From contig JBAZEK010000001.1 in the NCBI GenBank assembly GCA_041653995.1, positions 1,116,001 through 1,180,000 of the forward strand: DNA of 64,000 bases, given 5' to 3'. The notes under the pieces are model-generated. The model was given only the letters and a program-made list of their open reading frames with translations, was not told the origin of the DNA and ran no database searches. This document shows positions 53,186-62,767 of the stretch, piece after piece (position 1 is the first letter of the stretch; each line of letters opens with the position of its first letter). The translations under genes and the position numbers were made by a program. The stretch is from Dehalococcoidia bacterium. GTDB lineage: Bacteria; Chloroflexota; Dehalococcoidia; GIF9; UBA5629.

Positions 53186-55672
53186 ATGGAAGACTTTGAG
53201 AAACTGGGGGTGTTCTACATCGGCAGGGAATATGACATGGCCCAAAAGAAATCGGGCGAAAACCTGGTACTTTACGATTCCAAGGACCTTGTAACGCACG
53301 GTGTTTGCGTGGGCATGACCGGCAGCGGCAAAACGGGCCTGTGTATATCTATTCTTGAGGAGGCGGCCCTGGACGGCATACCTGCCATTATCATAGACCC
53401 CAAAGGCGACATGCCCAACATGATGTTGACCTTTCCCCAGTTGAGAGCGGAGGATTTCCTGCCATGGATTAACGAGGACGATGCGCGCCGCAAGGGCCTT
53501 ACGCCGCAGGATTTCGCGGCCAAACAGGCCGATCTGTGGAAGAACGGGCTGGCCTCCTGGGGCGAGAGCGGTGACCGCATCGCCAAGCTCAAGCAGGCGG
53601 CTGACTTCGTGATTTACACGCCCGGCAGCACGGCGGGGATCCCCGTCTCCATATTGAAATCGTTTGCCGCACCTCCGGCAGCCCTGATCGAGGATAACGA
53701 ACTGCTGAGGGACAGGATTAATTCCACGGTCACCAGCCTTCTGGGGCTGGTGGGCAAGGATGCGGACCCCATCAAGAGCAGGGAACATATATTGATTTCG
53801 ACCATACTGGATAACGCCTGGAGGCAGGGCATCGATCTCGACCTGGCAGCCCTCATACAGCAGGTACAGACACCTCCCGTCAGCAGGATCGGCGTCATCG
53901 ATCTCGACTCGTTCTACCCTGCTAAGGACAGGTTTGAACTGGCCATGCTGATCAATAACCTGCTGGCTGCGCCGGGCTTCAACGCCTGGCTGGAGGGCGA
54001 GGCGCTGGACATCGGGCAGATGCTCTACGGCCCGTCGGGCAAGCCGCGCATGTCGATCTTCTCCATCGCGCATCTCGGCGACGCCGAGCGCATGTTCTTC
54101 GTCTCCCTGCTGCTCAACCAGGTACTGGCATGGATGCGCCAGCAACCGGGCACCACCAGCCTGCGCGCCATGGTCTACATGGACGAGATCTTCGGCTATT
54201 TCCCGCCGGTGGCCAATCCTCCTTCCAAACAGCCCCTGCTGACACTGCTCAAACAGGCCCGCGCCTTCGGCGTGGGGATACTGCTGGCCACTCAGAACCC
54301 GGTAGACCTCGACTACAAGGGGCTTTCCAACACAGGAACATGGCTGCTGGGCCGGCTGCAGACCGAGCGTGACAAGGCACGTGTGCTGGAAGGGCTCGAG
54401 GGCGCGTCAGCAAGCCAGGGGGCGAAATTCGACCGCCAGGCCATGGAGCAGACGCTGGCCGGCCTGGGCAACCGCGTCTTCCTCATGAACAACGTCCACG
54501 ACGACGAGGCGACGATATTCGAGACCCGCTGGGCTATGTCATACCTGAGGGGACCACTCACCCGCACACAGATTAAGACGCTGATGGACCCGGTAAAGGC
54601 CCAGATGCCCAAAGCGCCTGCGCCTGCCGCGCAGGCAACCGCCTCTCAGTCGCCCGCATTCACAGCACCTACACCCGGGCAGGCATCAGGTGCGGCAGCG
54701 CCGGCGAGGCAGGCGGCTATGCCGTCGGGACGTCCCGTAATCCCTCCCGACGTATCACAGTACTTTGTACCGGCCCGGGGCAGCCAGTCTGGAAACGCGC
54801 TTTTATACAGGCCGTCCGTACTCGGCGTGGCGCAGGTGCATTTCATAGATGCCAGGTCCGGAGTGGATATGACGGATGATACCGCCGCAACTACTGATAT
54901 CACAGATGATCCCATACCGGTCAATTGGGACAACGCCCGCGATGCCGGTTTCAGCATCTCCGACCTGGAGAAAGCGCCCCGCGAGGGCGCCCAGTTCGGG
55001 ACCTTGCCGGCAGTGGCAGGCAAGGCGCGCAGCTATGATGGCTGGAGCAAGGAGTTCACTACCTGGCTTTACGGCAGCAAGAAATACGAGCTATTTAAGA
55101 GCCCGACCTACAAACAGGTTTCCAGGCCCGGAGAGTCGGAGAGGGACTTCAGGATAAGGCTGGGCCAGAGCGCCAGGGAACAGCGCGACGACATGATTGA
55201 TAAACTCAAGAAGAAATACCAGGCCAAGATAAACACGCTGGAAGAGAGGATCCGTAAAGCGCAGCAGGCGGTGGACCGCGAGGCCGAGCAGCAGAAGCAG
55301 CAGCAGATGCAGACCGTGATCAACGTTGGCTCCACGCTGTTGGGAGCATTCCTGGGCAAGGGCTTCGGCGCCGGCACCGTTGGCAAAGCGGCCACCACCG
55401 CCAAAAGCGCCGGACGTATCTTCAAGGAGAAGGATGACGTGAACCGCGCCAGGGAGAGCGTGGCAACGCATCAGCAGACGCTGGAAGAGTTGGAAGCTGA
55501 GTTCAAGGCCGAGATGGACGAACTCGCCGCCAAGACCGATCCGGCCACTGAAGAGCTGCAGAAGATATCCCTTCGGCCGGCCAAAAAGGACATCGTGGTC
55601 AAGCTGGTCGGACTGGCCTGGCTGCCCTACTGGCGTGCACAGGACGGCACGGTTTCCGCAGCCTGGCAATAG
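53186..55672 (+). CDS. HerA/VirB4-like ATPase with C-terminal coiled coil (DUF853-type)
   Basis: The 828-residue protein has Walker A GMTGSGKTGLC near residue 47 and Walker B MVYMDEIFGYFPP near 330. LLATQNPVDLDYKGLSN and the LLGRLQTERDKARVLEGL block follow, as in the HerA/FtsK-like DUF853 proteins. A Pro/Ala-rich linker (about 475-525), a beta region and a long charged coiled coil (about 660-720) follow, then a Gly-rich GAFLGKGFGAGTVGKA segment and another coiled coil. HerA-type ATPases pump DNA; the role of this long-tailed group is unsettled. A GGGGGT ribosome site precedes the ATG. Confidence 0.8.
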   Translation: MEDFEKLGVFYIGREYDMAQKKSGENLVLYDSKDLVTHGVCVGMTGSGKTGLCISILEEAALDGIPAIIIDPKGDMPNMMLTFPQLRAEDFLPWINEDDARRKGLTPQDFAAKQADLWKNGLASWGESGDRIAKLKQAADFVIYTPGSTAGIPVSILKSFAAPPAALIEDNELLRDRINSTVTSLLGLVGKDADPIKSREHILISTILDNAWRQGIDLDLAALIQQVQTPPVSRIGVIDLDSFYPAKDRFELAMLINNLLAAPGFNAWLEGEALDIGQMLYGPSGKPRMSIFSIAHLGDAERMFFVSLLLNQVLAWMRQQPGTTSLRAMVYMDEIFGYFPPVANPPSKQPLLTLLKQARAFGVGILLATQNPVDLDYKGLSNTGTWLLGRLQTERDKARVLEGLEGASASQGAKFDRQAMEQTLAGLGNRVFLMNNVHDDEATIFETRWAMSYLRGPLTRTQIKTLMDPVKAQMPKAPAPAAQATASQSPAFTAPTPGQASGAAAPARQAAMPSGRPVIPPDVSQYFVPARGSQSGNALLYRPSVLGVAQVHFIDARSGVDMTDDTAATTDITDDPIPVNWDNARDAGFSISDLEKAPREGAQFGTLPAVAGKARSYDGWSKEFTTWLYGSKKYELFKSPTYKQVSRPGESERDFRIRLGQSAREQRDDMIDKLKKKYQAKINTLEERIRKAQQAVDREAEQQKQQQMQTVINVGSTLLGAFLGKGFGAGTVGKAATTAKSAGRIFKEKDDVNRARESVATHQQTLEELEAEFKAEMDELAAKTDPATEELQKISLRPAKKDIVVKLVGLAWLPYWRAQDGTVSAAWQ

Positions 55673-55706
55673 ACGCGATTGAATGACAATCCATCGCAAG
55701 ATGGAT

Positions 55707-56306
55707 TTATACGGTGATTTTAAGCCTGTGCCTGAGGTAAAGACCTGCCAGCAGGCCGGTGAGCAGCCCGCCCAGGTGTCCCTGCCAGGATATGAATGAG
55801 AACGGCAGCAGGATGAGGAAGCCGATGACCACGGCGATCCACAGGGGCATGGGCACCGGTATGGGAAAGATAAACACTTTGACTTTCGGTGCGACAATTG
55901 CCAGCGCCCCGCCCAGGGCGAAGACCGCCCCCGAGGCGCCGATGGTCGCCGCGTAGGGAGACGACAACGCCAGGACAAAGAGACCCCCGACAATGCCGCC
56001 GGCAAAGTAAACGATGAGAAAATTGCGCATGCCGGCGATGCGGTTGAGGAAGCTGCCGAAAAAATACAGCGTCAGCATATTGGTCAGCAGGTGCCAGAAA
56101 TCCGCCTGCGTGAACATGTACGTTACGAGTGTCCACGGCCGCGCCAGAAGGCCGCCCCAGGAACCGTACAGCGCAAGGTAAGGTATGATATTGCCCCCGG
56201 TGAAGGCGGCTATGTTTACCCCAAGATATACCAGCACGTTCAGGATTATGATCACGATTATGGGGATGAGCTCTCCCTCACCCGTGCGATAACGTACATT
56301 AGACAT
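55707..56306 (-). CDS. Rhomboid-family intramembrane serine protease
   Basis: The 199-residue protein has six predicted membrane helices. Catalytic Ser is S125 in GASGAVFAL, catalytic His is H177 in GHLGGLLTG, and the H72-x3-N76 motif (WHLLTNMLTLYFFG) of helix 2 is complete. It cleaves other membrane proteins within the bilayer. Convergent with the HerA-like gene and 67 bases from the MBL gene. Confidence 0.92.
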   Translation of the reverse strand: MSNVRYRTGEGELIPIIVIIILNVLVYLGVNIAAFTGGNIIPYLALYGSWGGLLARPWTLVTYMFTQADFWHLLTNMLTLYFFGSFLNRIAGMRNFLIVYFAGGIVGGLFVLALSSPYAATIGASGAVFALGGALAIVAPKVKVFIFPIPVPMPLWIAVVIGFLILLPFSFISWQGHLGGLLTGLLAGLYLRHRLKITV

Positions 56307-56373
56307 ATCTATTTACCCTGATTAATGATTTTTATCCTTATTTAGTTTATCACGACCGGAACGAGAATCGGCA

Positions 56374-57342
56374 TCAGGCCGGCGTGTAGTAGGTCAGCCC
56401 GTCCTCATTATATTGCTTGACTTTTCCCCGTTCCAGCAGGTAGATCAGGTGCGCGATGGTCTCCCCCATGGCGAACCATTGCTGCACTATAGGAAAATCT
56501 TTCCATTCTTTGGCCTCGATTCTCCACGTGATATACGGCGCGACCTGATATGCCGTCTTGTCACCCTGCTTGAGGGCGGCCACGGCCTCTTCCAGCCTCA
56601 CCCTGTGATGCTCCTTCAGTTCCTGGATACGCTGCTTGTGCTCATGCCAGGATCTGCGGTGCGCCGGCAACACCAGCTCGGCATCCAGGGTACCGGCCTT
56701 ATCAAGGCTGTTCAAATAGTCTCCCAGGGCATCGCCCATCTCCGGCCAGTGGGCTATATTGGGAGTGATATCGAAGAGAATGTGGTCTCCCGAGAACAGA
56801 ATCTTTTTGCCTTCATCATAAAGGCACATATGTCCCGGCGAATGGCCGGGCGTCTCCACGCACCTGAGCGCGTAGCCGCCGACCTCTATGACCTGCCCGT
56901 CGTCAACCTCTGTGATATCCACCAGGCGGCTGGGGCTGTAGAGGTAGCCCGGATGCTTCGCCATCGATTCTTTGAGCACCTGGAGGGGGAATCCGTTGGC
57001 CGTGTAGTAGTCCAGCAGGTCAGCCCAGTGGCGCGGGCCTTTGACTATTTTCGTCTCGGCGCGCCCGAAATAGCAGATCGAGCTCTCGGTGGCCAGGTCG
57101 CCCGTCAGCCCGAAGTGGTCCGCGTGCAGGTGCGTAACGAACAGGTCCGTCCTGTTGAGATCGATACCCAGCTTTTGTATAGCGGGCATCATCACTTCCT
57201 TGCATTCCGGGCGGTTCATGCCCGTGTCGATAATCAGGTTTCTGTCGGCGCCCCTGATGACGTAGCAGTTGACCGACTTGAGTGGATTTTTCGGCAGCGG
57301 CAACTCGATTTTGTAGAGGCCCGGTAAAATATCTTCTATCAT
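56374..57342 (-). CDS. MBL-fold metallo-hydrolase
   Basis: The 322-residue metallo-beta-lactamase-fold protein has the metal motif THLHADHFG near residue 60, ETPGHSPGHMCLYD, and FSGDHILFD with the bridging Asp/His. A helical C-terminal part is about 100 residues long. These features fit the glyoxalase II-like/LACTB2-like branch. ATG 57342 has an AAGGG site; the longer frame to 57600 overlaps the divergent nrpR-like gene and is unlikely. Confidence 0.88.
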   Translation of the reverse strand: MIEDILPGLYKIELPLPKNPLKSVNCYVIRGADRNLIIDTGMNRPECKEVMMPAIQKLGIDLNRTDLFVTHLHADHFGLTGDLATESSICYFGRAETKIVKGPRHWADLLDYYTANGFPLQVLKESMAKHPGYLYSPSRLVDITEVDDGQVIEVGGYALRCVETPGHSPGHMCLYDEGKKILFSGDHILFDITPNIAHWPEMGDALGDYLNSLDKAGTLDAELVLPAHRRSWHEHKQRIQELKEHHRVRLEEAVAALKQGDKTAYQVAPYITWRIEAKEWKDFPIVQQWFAMGETIAHLIYLLERGKVKQYNEDGLTYYTPA

Positions 57343-57420
57343 TTCAACCCTTTTTAAACATAATCGCTTAATTATACTTGTATCCGGGCAAATTGGCATT
57401 ATCGCCCTTGCGAAACCCTG

Positions 57421-57450
57421 TTGACACCCCCCAATCGGTTTTGTTATGAT
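57421..57450 (+). promoter_or_regulatory. Promoter of the nrpR-like/hisF genes
   Basis: TTGACA (57421-57426) and TATGAT (57445-57450) with an 18-base spacer form a near-consensus sigma-70 type promoter, 31 bases before the nrpR-like ATG. No GGAA-N6-TTCC site, the known archaeal NrpR operator, is obvious here. Confidence 0.65.
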
Positions 57451-57481
57451 ACGGCAATAGGTTTCCGATAACCGTTTAAAA

Positions 57482-58483
57482 ATGACTTTTGAAACGCAGG
57501 ACGTGGAAAGAAAGACCCTGTCCATCCTCAAGGTATTGGCAGGAGAAGAGGAGCCGCTGGGCTCCATCGTTATTGCACGCAAGCTCAAGGACCTTGGCAT
57601 CGACCTGGGTGAGAGGGCGGTGCGTTACCACCTCAAGATGATGGACGAGCAGGGCCTGACCAGCCTGGCCGGCCGCCGCGACGGCCGTCTCATCACACTG
57701 CTGGGGAGGAGGGAATTGAAGCAGGGCATGGTCAAGGACAAGGTGGGCTTTGCCCTGTCCCGCATCGAGATGCTGGCCTTCCGCACCTCCTTCGACCTGG
57801 AGAAGCGATCGGGAATGGTGCCGGTCAACATCACCGTGTTCGGGAAGTCCGATTTCCAGAAGGCGCTGCGCCTGATGAAGCCGGTGATGGGTTCACGCCT
57901 GACCGTGAGCAGGCTGGTGGCGGTGGGCCGCGCCGGTGAGAAGATCGGAGATTTCATCGTGCCGTCCGACAGCGTCGCGCTGGCCACGGTCTGCAGCATA
58001 GTGGTCAACGGGACCCTGCTCAAGGCCGGCATACCCATGGATTCCAAATTCGGCGGGCTGCTGCAGATGCAGGACCATGAGCCGCTGCGCTTCGTGGAGC
58101 TGATACATTATGCGGGATGTTCGCTCGATCCTTCGGAGATTTTTATCAAGGCCGGGATGACATCGGCCTCACATACGGTTAAGACGGGCAGCGGCAATAT
58201 ACTGGCCAATTTCCGCGAGATACCTTCCATCTGCCGCCCCATAGCGCATGACGTCATCTCCGGGCTGGCCAGGGCCGGCATTAACGGCGTCCTGGTCTTC
58301 GGGTCGGTCAGCGAAGCGGTGTGCGAGGTGGCGGTGGAGCTGAACCGCGTGGGCATCGTCCTGCTGGGCGGGCTCAATCCGGTAGCGGCGGTGGCGGAGG
58401 CCGGCATACCGTTGGAATCACACGCCATGAGCACCGTAGTGGATTATAGAGAGCTTGTTGGTTTCGAGGAGTTGCTTCAATGA
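57482..58483 (+). CDS. NrpR-like transcriptional regulator (winged helix plus single NrpR domain)
   Basis: The 333-residue protein has an N-terminal winged-helix domain (about 10-75; RKTLSILKVLAGEEEPLGSIVIARKL, RAVRYHLKMMDEQGLTSLAGRRDGRLI) and one NrpR/DUF128 domain (about 80-325), with GGLLQMQDHEPLRFVELIHYAGCSLDP and GLNPVAAVAEAGIP. NrpR represses nitrogen-assimilation genes in methanogens and responds to 2-oxoglutarate. Here it precedes hisF (overlap of four bases) and gdhA, so control of glutamate metabolism is a fair inference. No typical operator is seen upstream of gdhA. Confidence 0.88.
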   Translation: MTFETQDVERKTLSILKVLAGEEEPLGSIVIARKLKDLGIDLGERAVRYHLKMMDEQGLTSLAGRRDGRLITLLGRRELKQGMVKDKVGFALSRIEMLAFRTSFDLEKRSGMVPVNITVFGKSDFQKALRLMKPVMGSRLTVSRLVAVGRAGEKIGDFIVPSDSVALATVCSIVVNGTLLKAGIPMDSKFGGLLQMQDHEPLRFVELIHYAGCSLDPSEIFIKAGMTSASHTVKTGSGNILANFREIPSICRPIAHDVISGLARAGINGVLVFGSVSEAVCEVAVELNRVGIVLLGGLNPVAAVAEAGIPLESHAMSTVVDYRELVGFEELLQ

Positions 58484-59259
58484 AAGAGATCAAGGTCATA
58501 CCCTGTCTGGACATCAGGGAGGGCAGGGTGGTCAAGGGCGTCAAGTTCGTGGACATCCGGGATGCCCGCGACCCGGTAGAGGCTGCGGAAGCCTATTGCC
58601 GCGAGGGGGCCGATGAACTGGTCTTCCTCGACATATATGCCAGCGTGGAGAACAGGAAAACGCGGCTGGACTGGGTGCGCAAGGTGGTTGAAAAGGTAAC
58701 CATACCGTTCGCAGTTGGCGGCGGCATCGGCAGCCTGGCTGACATGAAGGCGCTGATTGATTCGGGAGTGGACAAGGTGTCCATCAACACCGCCGCGGTC
58801 ACCAACCCCGACCTGATCAAGCAGGCGGCGCGCGAATTCGGCAGAGATCGCATCGTAGTGGCCGTGGACGGCCTCAAGAACCCCTCCGGCAGCGGACGTC
58901 CCAGGCTGGAGGTGGTGATCAAGAGCGGCAACGAGCCGACGGGGCTGGACATCGTGGACTGGGCGCGCAAGATCGAGAAGCTGGGGGCCGGCGAGATACT
59001 GCTCACCAGCAAGGACGCGGACGGCACCAAGGAAGGCTACGACATCGAGATGACGCGCGCGGTGGCGGAGGCCGTTTCCCTGCCGGTAACAGCCTCGGGC
59101 GGCGCAGGCACGCTGGAGCACCTGTACCAGGCGGTGGTAGACGGCAAAGCCTCGGCGGTGCTGGCGGCTTCCATCTTCCATTTCCGCGAGATCTCCATCA
59201 GGGAAGTCAAGGAATACCTGAAGAGCAAGGGGATACCTGTTAAGCCGCTCCCCAAATAG
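58480..59259 (+). CDS. hisF: Imidazole glycerol-phosphate synthase cyclase subunit
   Basis: The 259-residue TIM barrel has CLDIREGRVVKG with the catalytic Asp11 and VAVDG with Asp near 130. LLTSKDADGTKEGYD and TASGGAGTLEHL complete the family's phosphate-binding sites. It uses ammonia from HisH to form the imidazole ring. No other his gene is nearby, so HisH lies elsewhere. It overlaps the nrpR-like gene by four bases. Confidence 0.94.
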   Translation: MKEIKVIPCLDIREGRVVKGVKFVDIRDARDPVEAAEAYCREGADELVFLDIYASVENRKTRLDWVRKVVEKVTIPFAVGGGIGSLADMKALIDSGVDKVSINTAAVTNPDLIKQAAREFGRDRIVVAVDGLKNPSGSGRPRLEVVIKSGNEPTGLDIVDWARKIEKLGAGEILLTSKDADGTKEGYDIEMTRAVAEAVSLPVTASGGAGTLEHLYQAVVDGKASAVLAASIFHFREISIREVKEYLKSKGIPVKPLPK

Positions 59260-59299
59260 CCGTTAAATCCAATTATATTTAAATTCAAGAGGAGGAAGC

Positions 59300-60547
59300 A
59301 TGTCTCAAATCAACCCGTTTGAAATCGTCAGGAAGCAGGTGGATAAATGTTCGCGCATCCTGAAACTGGACCAGGACGTAACCGATATATTGAAGAACCC
59401 GTTACGTGAGCTGCACGTATCGCTGCCGGTCCGCATGGACAATGGCGCCGTGAAGGTGTTCCAGGGCTACCGCGTGCAATACAATGATGCCAAGGGCCCG
59501 ACCAAGGGCGGCATTCGTTTCCACCCGGACGAGACCATCGACACCGTCCGCGCCCTGGCGGCCTGGATGACATGGAAGTGCGCATTGATGGACCTGCCGC
59601 TGGGCGGGGGCAAGGGCGGCATCATTTGCAACCCCAAGGAGCTGTCCGAGGGCGAGCTTGAGCGCCTGAGCAGGGCCTATGCCCGCGCCGTCTACCAGTT
59701 CATCGGCCCCGAGAGGGACGTGCCGGCGCCGGACGTATATACCACACCCCAGATCATGGCCTGGATCATGGACGAGTATTCGGCCCTGGCCGGCAAATCG
59801 CAGTTCGGAGTTATCACGGGTAAACCGCTGGCGCTGGGCGGATCCAGGGGACGCGGCGACGCCACGGCCATGGGCGGCATGTACTGCATACGCGAAGCCG
59901 CCAAAGAGCTGAAGATCGATCTGAGCAAGGCGACCATCGCCGTACAGGGCTTCGGCAACGCAGGATATTATGCGGCCAGGCTGGCCAAGGAGATGTTCGG
60001 AGCAAAGATCATAGCCGTCTGCGACAGCCAGGGCGGCTGCTACTGTAAGACGGGCATCGACGCCGATGAGGCCCAGAAGGTCAAGACCAAGACCACCTCG
60101 GTCTGCAACCTCAAGGCCGGCGACAGGATCACCAGCGAGGATATACTCGAGCTTGATGTCGACATACTTATCCCCTCGGCCATGGAGAACGTCATCACAG
60201 AGAAAAACGCGGCCGACATCAAGGCCAAAATCGTGGTTGAGCTGGCCAACGGCCCGACCACGCCCGAAGCGGACGATATCCTCTACAAGAAGGGAGTGCA
60301 CGTTATACCTGACTTCCTGGCCAACGCCGGCGGCGTGACCGTGTCCTACTTCGAGATGGTGCAGAACTTCAACATGTATTACTGGACGGAGAAAGAGGTT
60401 TACTCCAGGCTGGACGAGAAGATGACCACCGCCTACCATTCGGTCTACGATACCCACAAGGAATACAAGATCAATATGCGGCAGGCGGCTTATGTGAGGG
60501 CTGTGGAGCGCGTCGTGGAAGCGATGAAGCTGCGCGGCTGGGTATAG
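59300..60547 (+). CDS. gdhA: Glutamate dehydrogenase (Glu/Leu/Phe/Val family)
   Basis: The 415-residue hexameric-type GDH has LPLGGGKGGI with the catalytic Lys, PAPDVYTTPQIMAWIMDEY, and the NAD(P)-binding GFGNAGYYAARLA. The C-terminal residues AMKLRGWV end the gene. It couples ammonia and 2-oxoglutarate to glutamate. GAGGAGG precedes the ATG. The 3' end (60524-60542) has a near-copy at the very end of the window, which suggests that the AT-rich stretch beyond inserted here. Confidence 0.94.
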   Translation: MSQINPFEIVRKQVDKCSRILKLDQDVTDILKNPLRELHVSLPVRMDNGAVKVFQGYRVQYNDAKGPTKGGIRFHPDETIDTVRALAAWMTWKCALMDLPLGGGKGGIICNPKELSEGELERLSRAYARAVYQFIGPERDVPAPDVYTTPQIMAWIMDEYSALAGKSQFGVITGKPLALGGSRGRGDATAMGGMYCIREAAKELKIDLSKATIAVQGFGNAGYYAARLAKEMFGAKIIAVCDSQGGCYCKTGIDADEAQKVKTKTTSVCNLKAGDRITSEDILELDVDILIPSAMENVITEKNAADIKAKIVVELANGPTTPEADDILYKKGVHVIPDFLANAGGVTVSYFEMVQNFNMYYWTEKEVYSRLDEKMTTAYHSVYDTHKEYKINMRQAAYVRAVERVVEAMKLRGWV

Positions 60548-60572
60548 ACTCTAATTTAATATTACGTGTAAT

Positions 60573-60604
60573 AAAAAGGGGCGGCTTTAAAGCCGCCCCT
60601 TTTT
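60573..60604. terminator. Perfect palindromic terminator after gdhA
   Basis: Sixteen-base arms (AAAAAGGGGCGGCTTT / AAAGCCGCCCCTTTTT) meet with no loop base, giving a GC core with A- and T-runs on both sides. It can terminate gdhA and also transcripts of the convergent minus-strand gene at 60670. Confidence 0.88.
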
Positions 60605-60669
60605 AGTGTTTTTCATTTAGCAGTTTTGATCACAAAAACACCACTCCCTAGTAATCAAACAATAAGAAA

Positions 60670-61710
60670 TCATGAAACCACTACTAGTTCCCCATCTATT
60701 ACAATAAGCTCATCTACTATTTGTAATTTTCTCTTCGTCTCTACGTTTGCGAAAAAGTGTATTTCGTCGCCAACAATGCTGATATCGAAATTATTAGCTG
60801 GGTACCCGCTAATGTTCAATTTTGAGGGTCGTTCCCATTCCTGCAATACATCTGAGACCTTAAGCAAGAAGGCAAGTGGCGCTTTTGTTATGTCGATTTT
60901 ACTACCATTATAACTACTGCTTGGGAGACTATGAATATAGATTGCAGCACACGCTGAGCAAATATCTGTATCAAAATATTCTTGGCTCCAGTTTATGCTG
61001 CTGTAATTGACATATTTATCTTCATAAGCCCTTCTCTTATTATTTTTCTGGTACATCTGGTCAATTAAATAGAGAATAGTTAAGGAACTAACAATGCCAT
61101 GATTGATTCTATCGGACCTACACATTTTATCAAGTTCATTCTTAGCCATGATTTTTAAATCCCATTTATATAAATATGTCTGAATTATATTGAGACTATT
61201 CCAGCCATTTGTTAATCGCGTTAGCCTCCTGAAATCCATCGGCAACCTCATTGCGCAGCGGTTAACACCAGTTTTTCTTGCTATCATGTCAACTCGTTCG
61301 AAATAGGTAAAAATTATATTGGACGCATATTCAATCGGATAACCCACATCATGGAATAGGCCTGCCAGCTTCCATTGTAACTTGTCGACTTTGTTACCCA
61401 ATTTTGGCTTAATGTAGCGCTCATTGAGATATATTCCGATTAAAAACGTGAGTAATGAGTGCGTACCATGTTCTCTGGCCCATGGCTCTAATTCTCTGAT
61501 ACCCCTTTCAATCTCTATTAACCCAGTAATCTCGTCCAGTAGCTGCTCTTTCCCATGAGCTGCCATAATATTTCTAATAAGTGCAACAGCCATTTTCTGT
61601 CTGTCATCAAGTGCATCCATCTCGATAAACTCACTAACATCACGATATTGACAATCGTAGTGGTACAAATACTCTGAACATTCTGTGAGCAGAAAGCTGT
61701 TAATATCCAT
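60670..61710 (-). CDS. HD-domain-like protein of the right-hand AT-rich region
   Basis: The 346-residue protein shows a spread HD pattern: HGTHS (about 81-85), LAGLFHDVGYP (H120-D121), NHGIVSSLTIL (about 203), AIYIHSL (about 256) and FLLKVSDVLQEWERP (Asp near 288). This order of His and Asp residues fits a metal-dependent phosphohydrolase that acts on nucleotides or cyclic nucleotides. The exact group is not recognised. A GGAGGG site supports ATG 61710. Codon use is AT-rich, unlike gdhA. The gene is followed by two more foreign-looking genes on the same strand. Confidence 0.65.
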   Translation of the reverse strand: MDINSFLLTECSEYLYHYDCQYRDVSEFIEMDALDDRQKMAVALIRNIMAAHGKEQLLDEITGLIEIERGIRELEPWAREHGTHSLLTFLIGIYLNERYIKPKLGNKVDKLQWKLAGLFHDVGYPIEYASNIIFTYFERVDMIARKTGVNRCAMRLPMDFRRLTRLTNGWNSLNIIQTYLYKWDLKIMAKNELDKMCRSDRINHGIVSSLTILYLIDQMYQKNNKRRAYEDKYVNYSSINWSQEYFDTDICSACAAIYIHSLPSSSYNGSKIDITKAPLAFLLKVSDVLQEWERPSKLNISGYPANNFDISIVGDEIHFFANVETKRKLQIVDELIVIDGELVVVS

Positions 61711-61879
61711 GGATTATCGCCCTCCAATATTACTCGCTGGACATGAAGATTTCTTTAACGCTGCAGTCCCTCTACTTCATGATACACTCAAATTATGCGG
61801 ATAATATTGATCCTTTTCTCATTTTATAGATTGCACCCTGTTAAAATAACCCTCATGACCTCACCCTAATTGAATATCA

Positions 61880-62767
61880 CTACTCGAATCCAGGCAAGCA
61901 CCGTTGATAGATTTTCATATTTCTTTTATGGTAGAACAAATCCTCAGACAGCGTATTTCCATTCGTCTCTATATGAGACAGATTCTTTGCTGGGAAAAAT
62001 GAAAAGGCGCATTTTTTATAATATCTACTATTCTTATTGTAAGGATTTTGCGTCAGTCTTCGACAAAGAGGATATAGGCATTCTGCCACCTCATTACAGC
62101 CCCTTGCAGTTACGCTGGTTGCGTCCATAATTTGAGAAAATCCACCTAATAAGACATCCACAAAATTAATTATGTCTACGTACTCAGGATTATGGAGCTC
62201 TCTTTGTGAATCACTGGCTATCGAAGTTATCTGCGAACACCTAACGGAAACATTAGACTCCCGACTATTTACTTTATAGGGAGAATGCACTAAAAATGGA
62301 TCATCCACAGAAAGGTTTCTATCTTCTGAGTAGATTTGTGCGACTTCTACAGCGTCACTATTAGCATCGAAGAAAAAGCGACATGCAGAAAATAAACCTA
62401 TGTGAAAGAATGTGTTATATATTCTGTATTTTCGAAGTTGTCCATCAGATGGAGGGCCGAATTTGTTATAGTCAAGATTATCTGTATTTATGCCAAAAAG
62501 ATAGAATTTTACGTGGTAATACAATTCTTTTACATATAATTTGGCCCATGCCTTCGCTGTCCTTGATCTGCTGCTGATCTGGCTATTCGAGCGCAATTCA
62601 CTGAAATGAATTCGCTTACTGGCATCACAACTTGCATCATTCTTGGCTCTACGTAAGCACTCGCCGAGTAACACTGATGTATGTGAATTGCAAATAATGT
62701 AGCCGTGATACAGCCATCCTGGAATCATTCTTTCATCGTGAAATATCAATGCCTCGATTTTAGCCAT
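61880..62767 (-). CDS. DUF3800-like RNase H-fold protein
   Basis: The 295-residue protein has FHDERMIPGWLYHGYIIC at the start, where DUF3800 proteins carry a D-E-S/R motif. IHFSEL (about 53-58) and TAKAWAKLY follow, then an AQIYSEDRN segment and a late NFVDVLLGGFSQIMD that parallels the LADLLLGA motif. DUF3800 proteins are RNase H-like and are common in mobile and defence regions. The call is by motif order and not certain. AT-rich. Confidence 0.5.
   Translation of the reverse strand: MAKIEALIFHDERMIPGWLYHGYIICNSHTSVLLGECLRRAKNDASCDASKRIHFSELRSNSQISSRSRTAKAWAKLYVKELYYHVKFYLFGINTDNLDYNKFGPPSDGQLRKYRIYNTFFHIGLFSACRFFFDANSDAVEVAQIYSEDRNLSVDDPFLVHSPYKVNSRESNVSVRCSQITSIASDSQRELHNPEYVDIINFVDVLLGGFSQIMDATSVTARGCNEVAECLYPLCRRLTQNPYNKNSRYYKKCAFSFFPAKNLSHIETNGNTLSEDLFYHKRNMKIYQRCLPGFE

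Noticed and set aside
57343..57600. N-terminal extension of the MBL hydrolase
   Set aside because: It covers the promoter and start of the nrpR-like gene, and the family N-terminus fits ATG 57342.
61870..62130. Plus-strand 86-codon frame opposite the DUF3800-like gene
   Set aside because: It is antisense to a longer frame with motif support and has no ribosome site.
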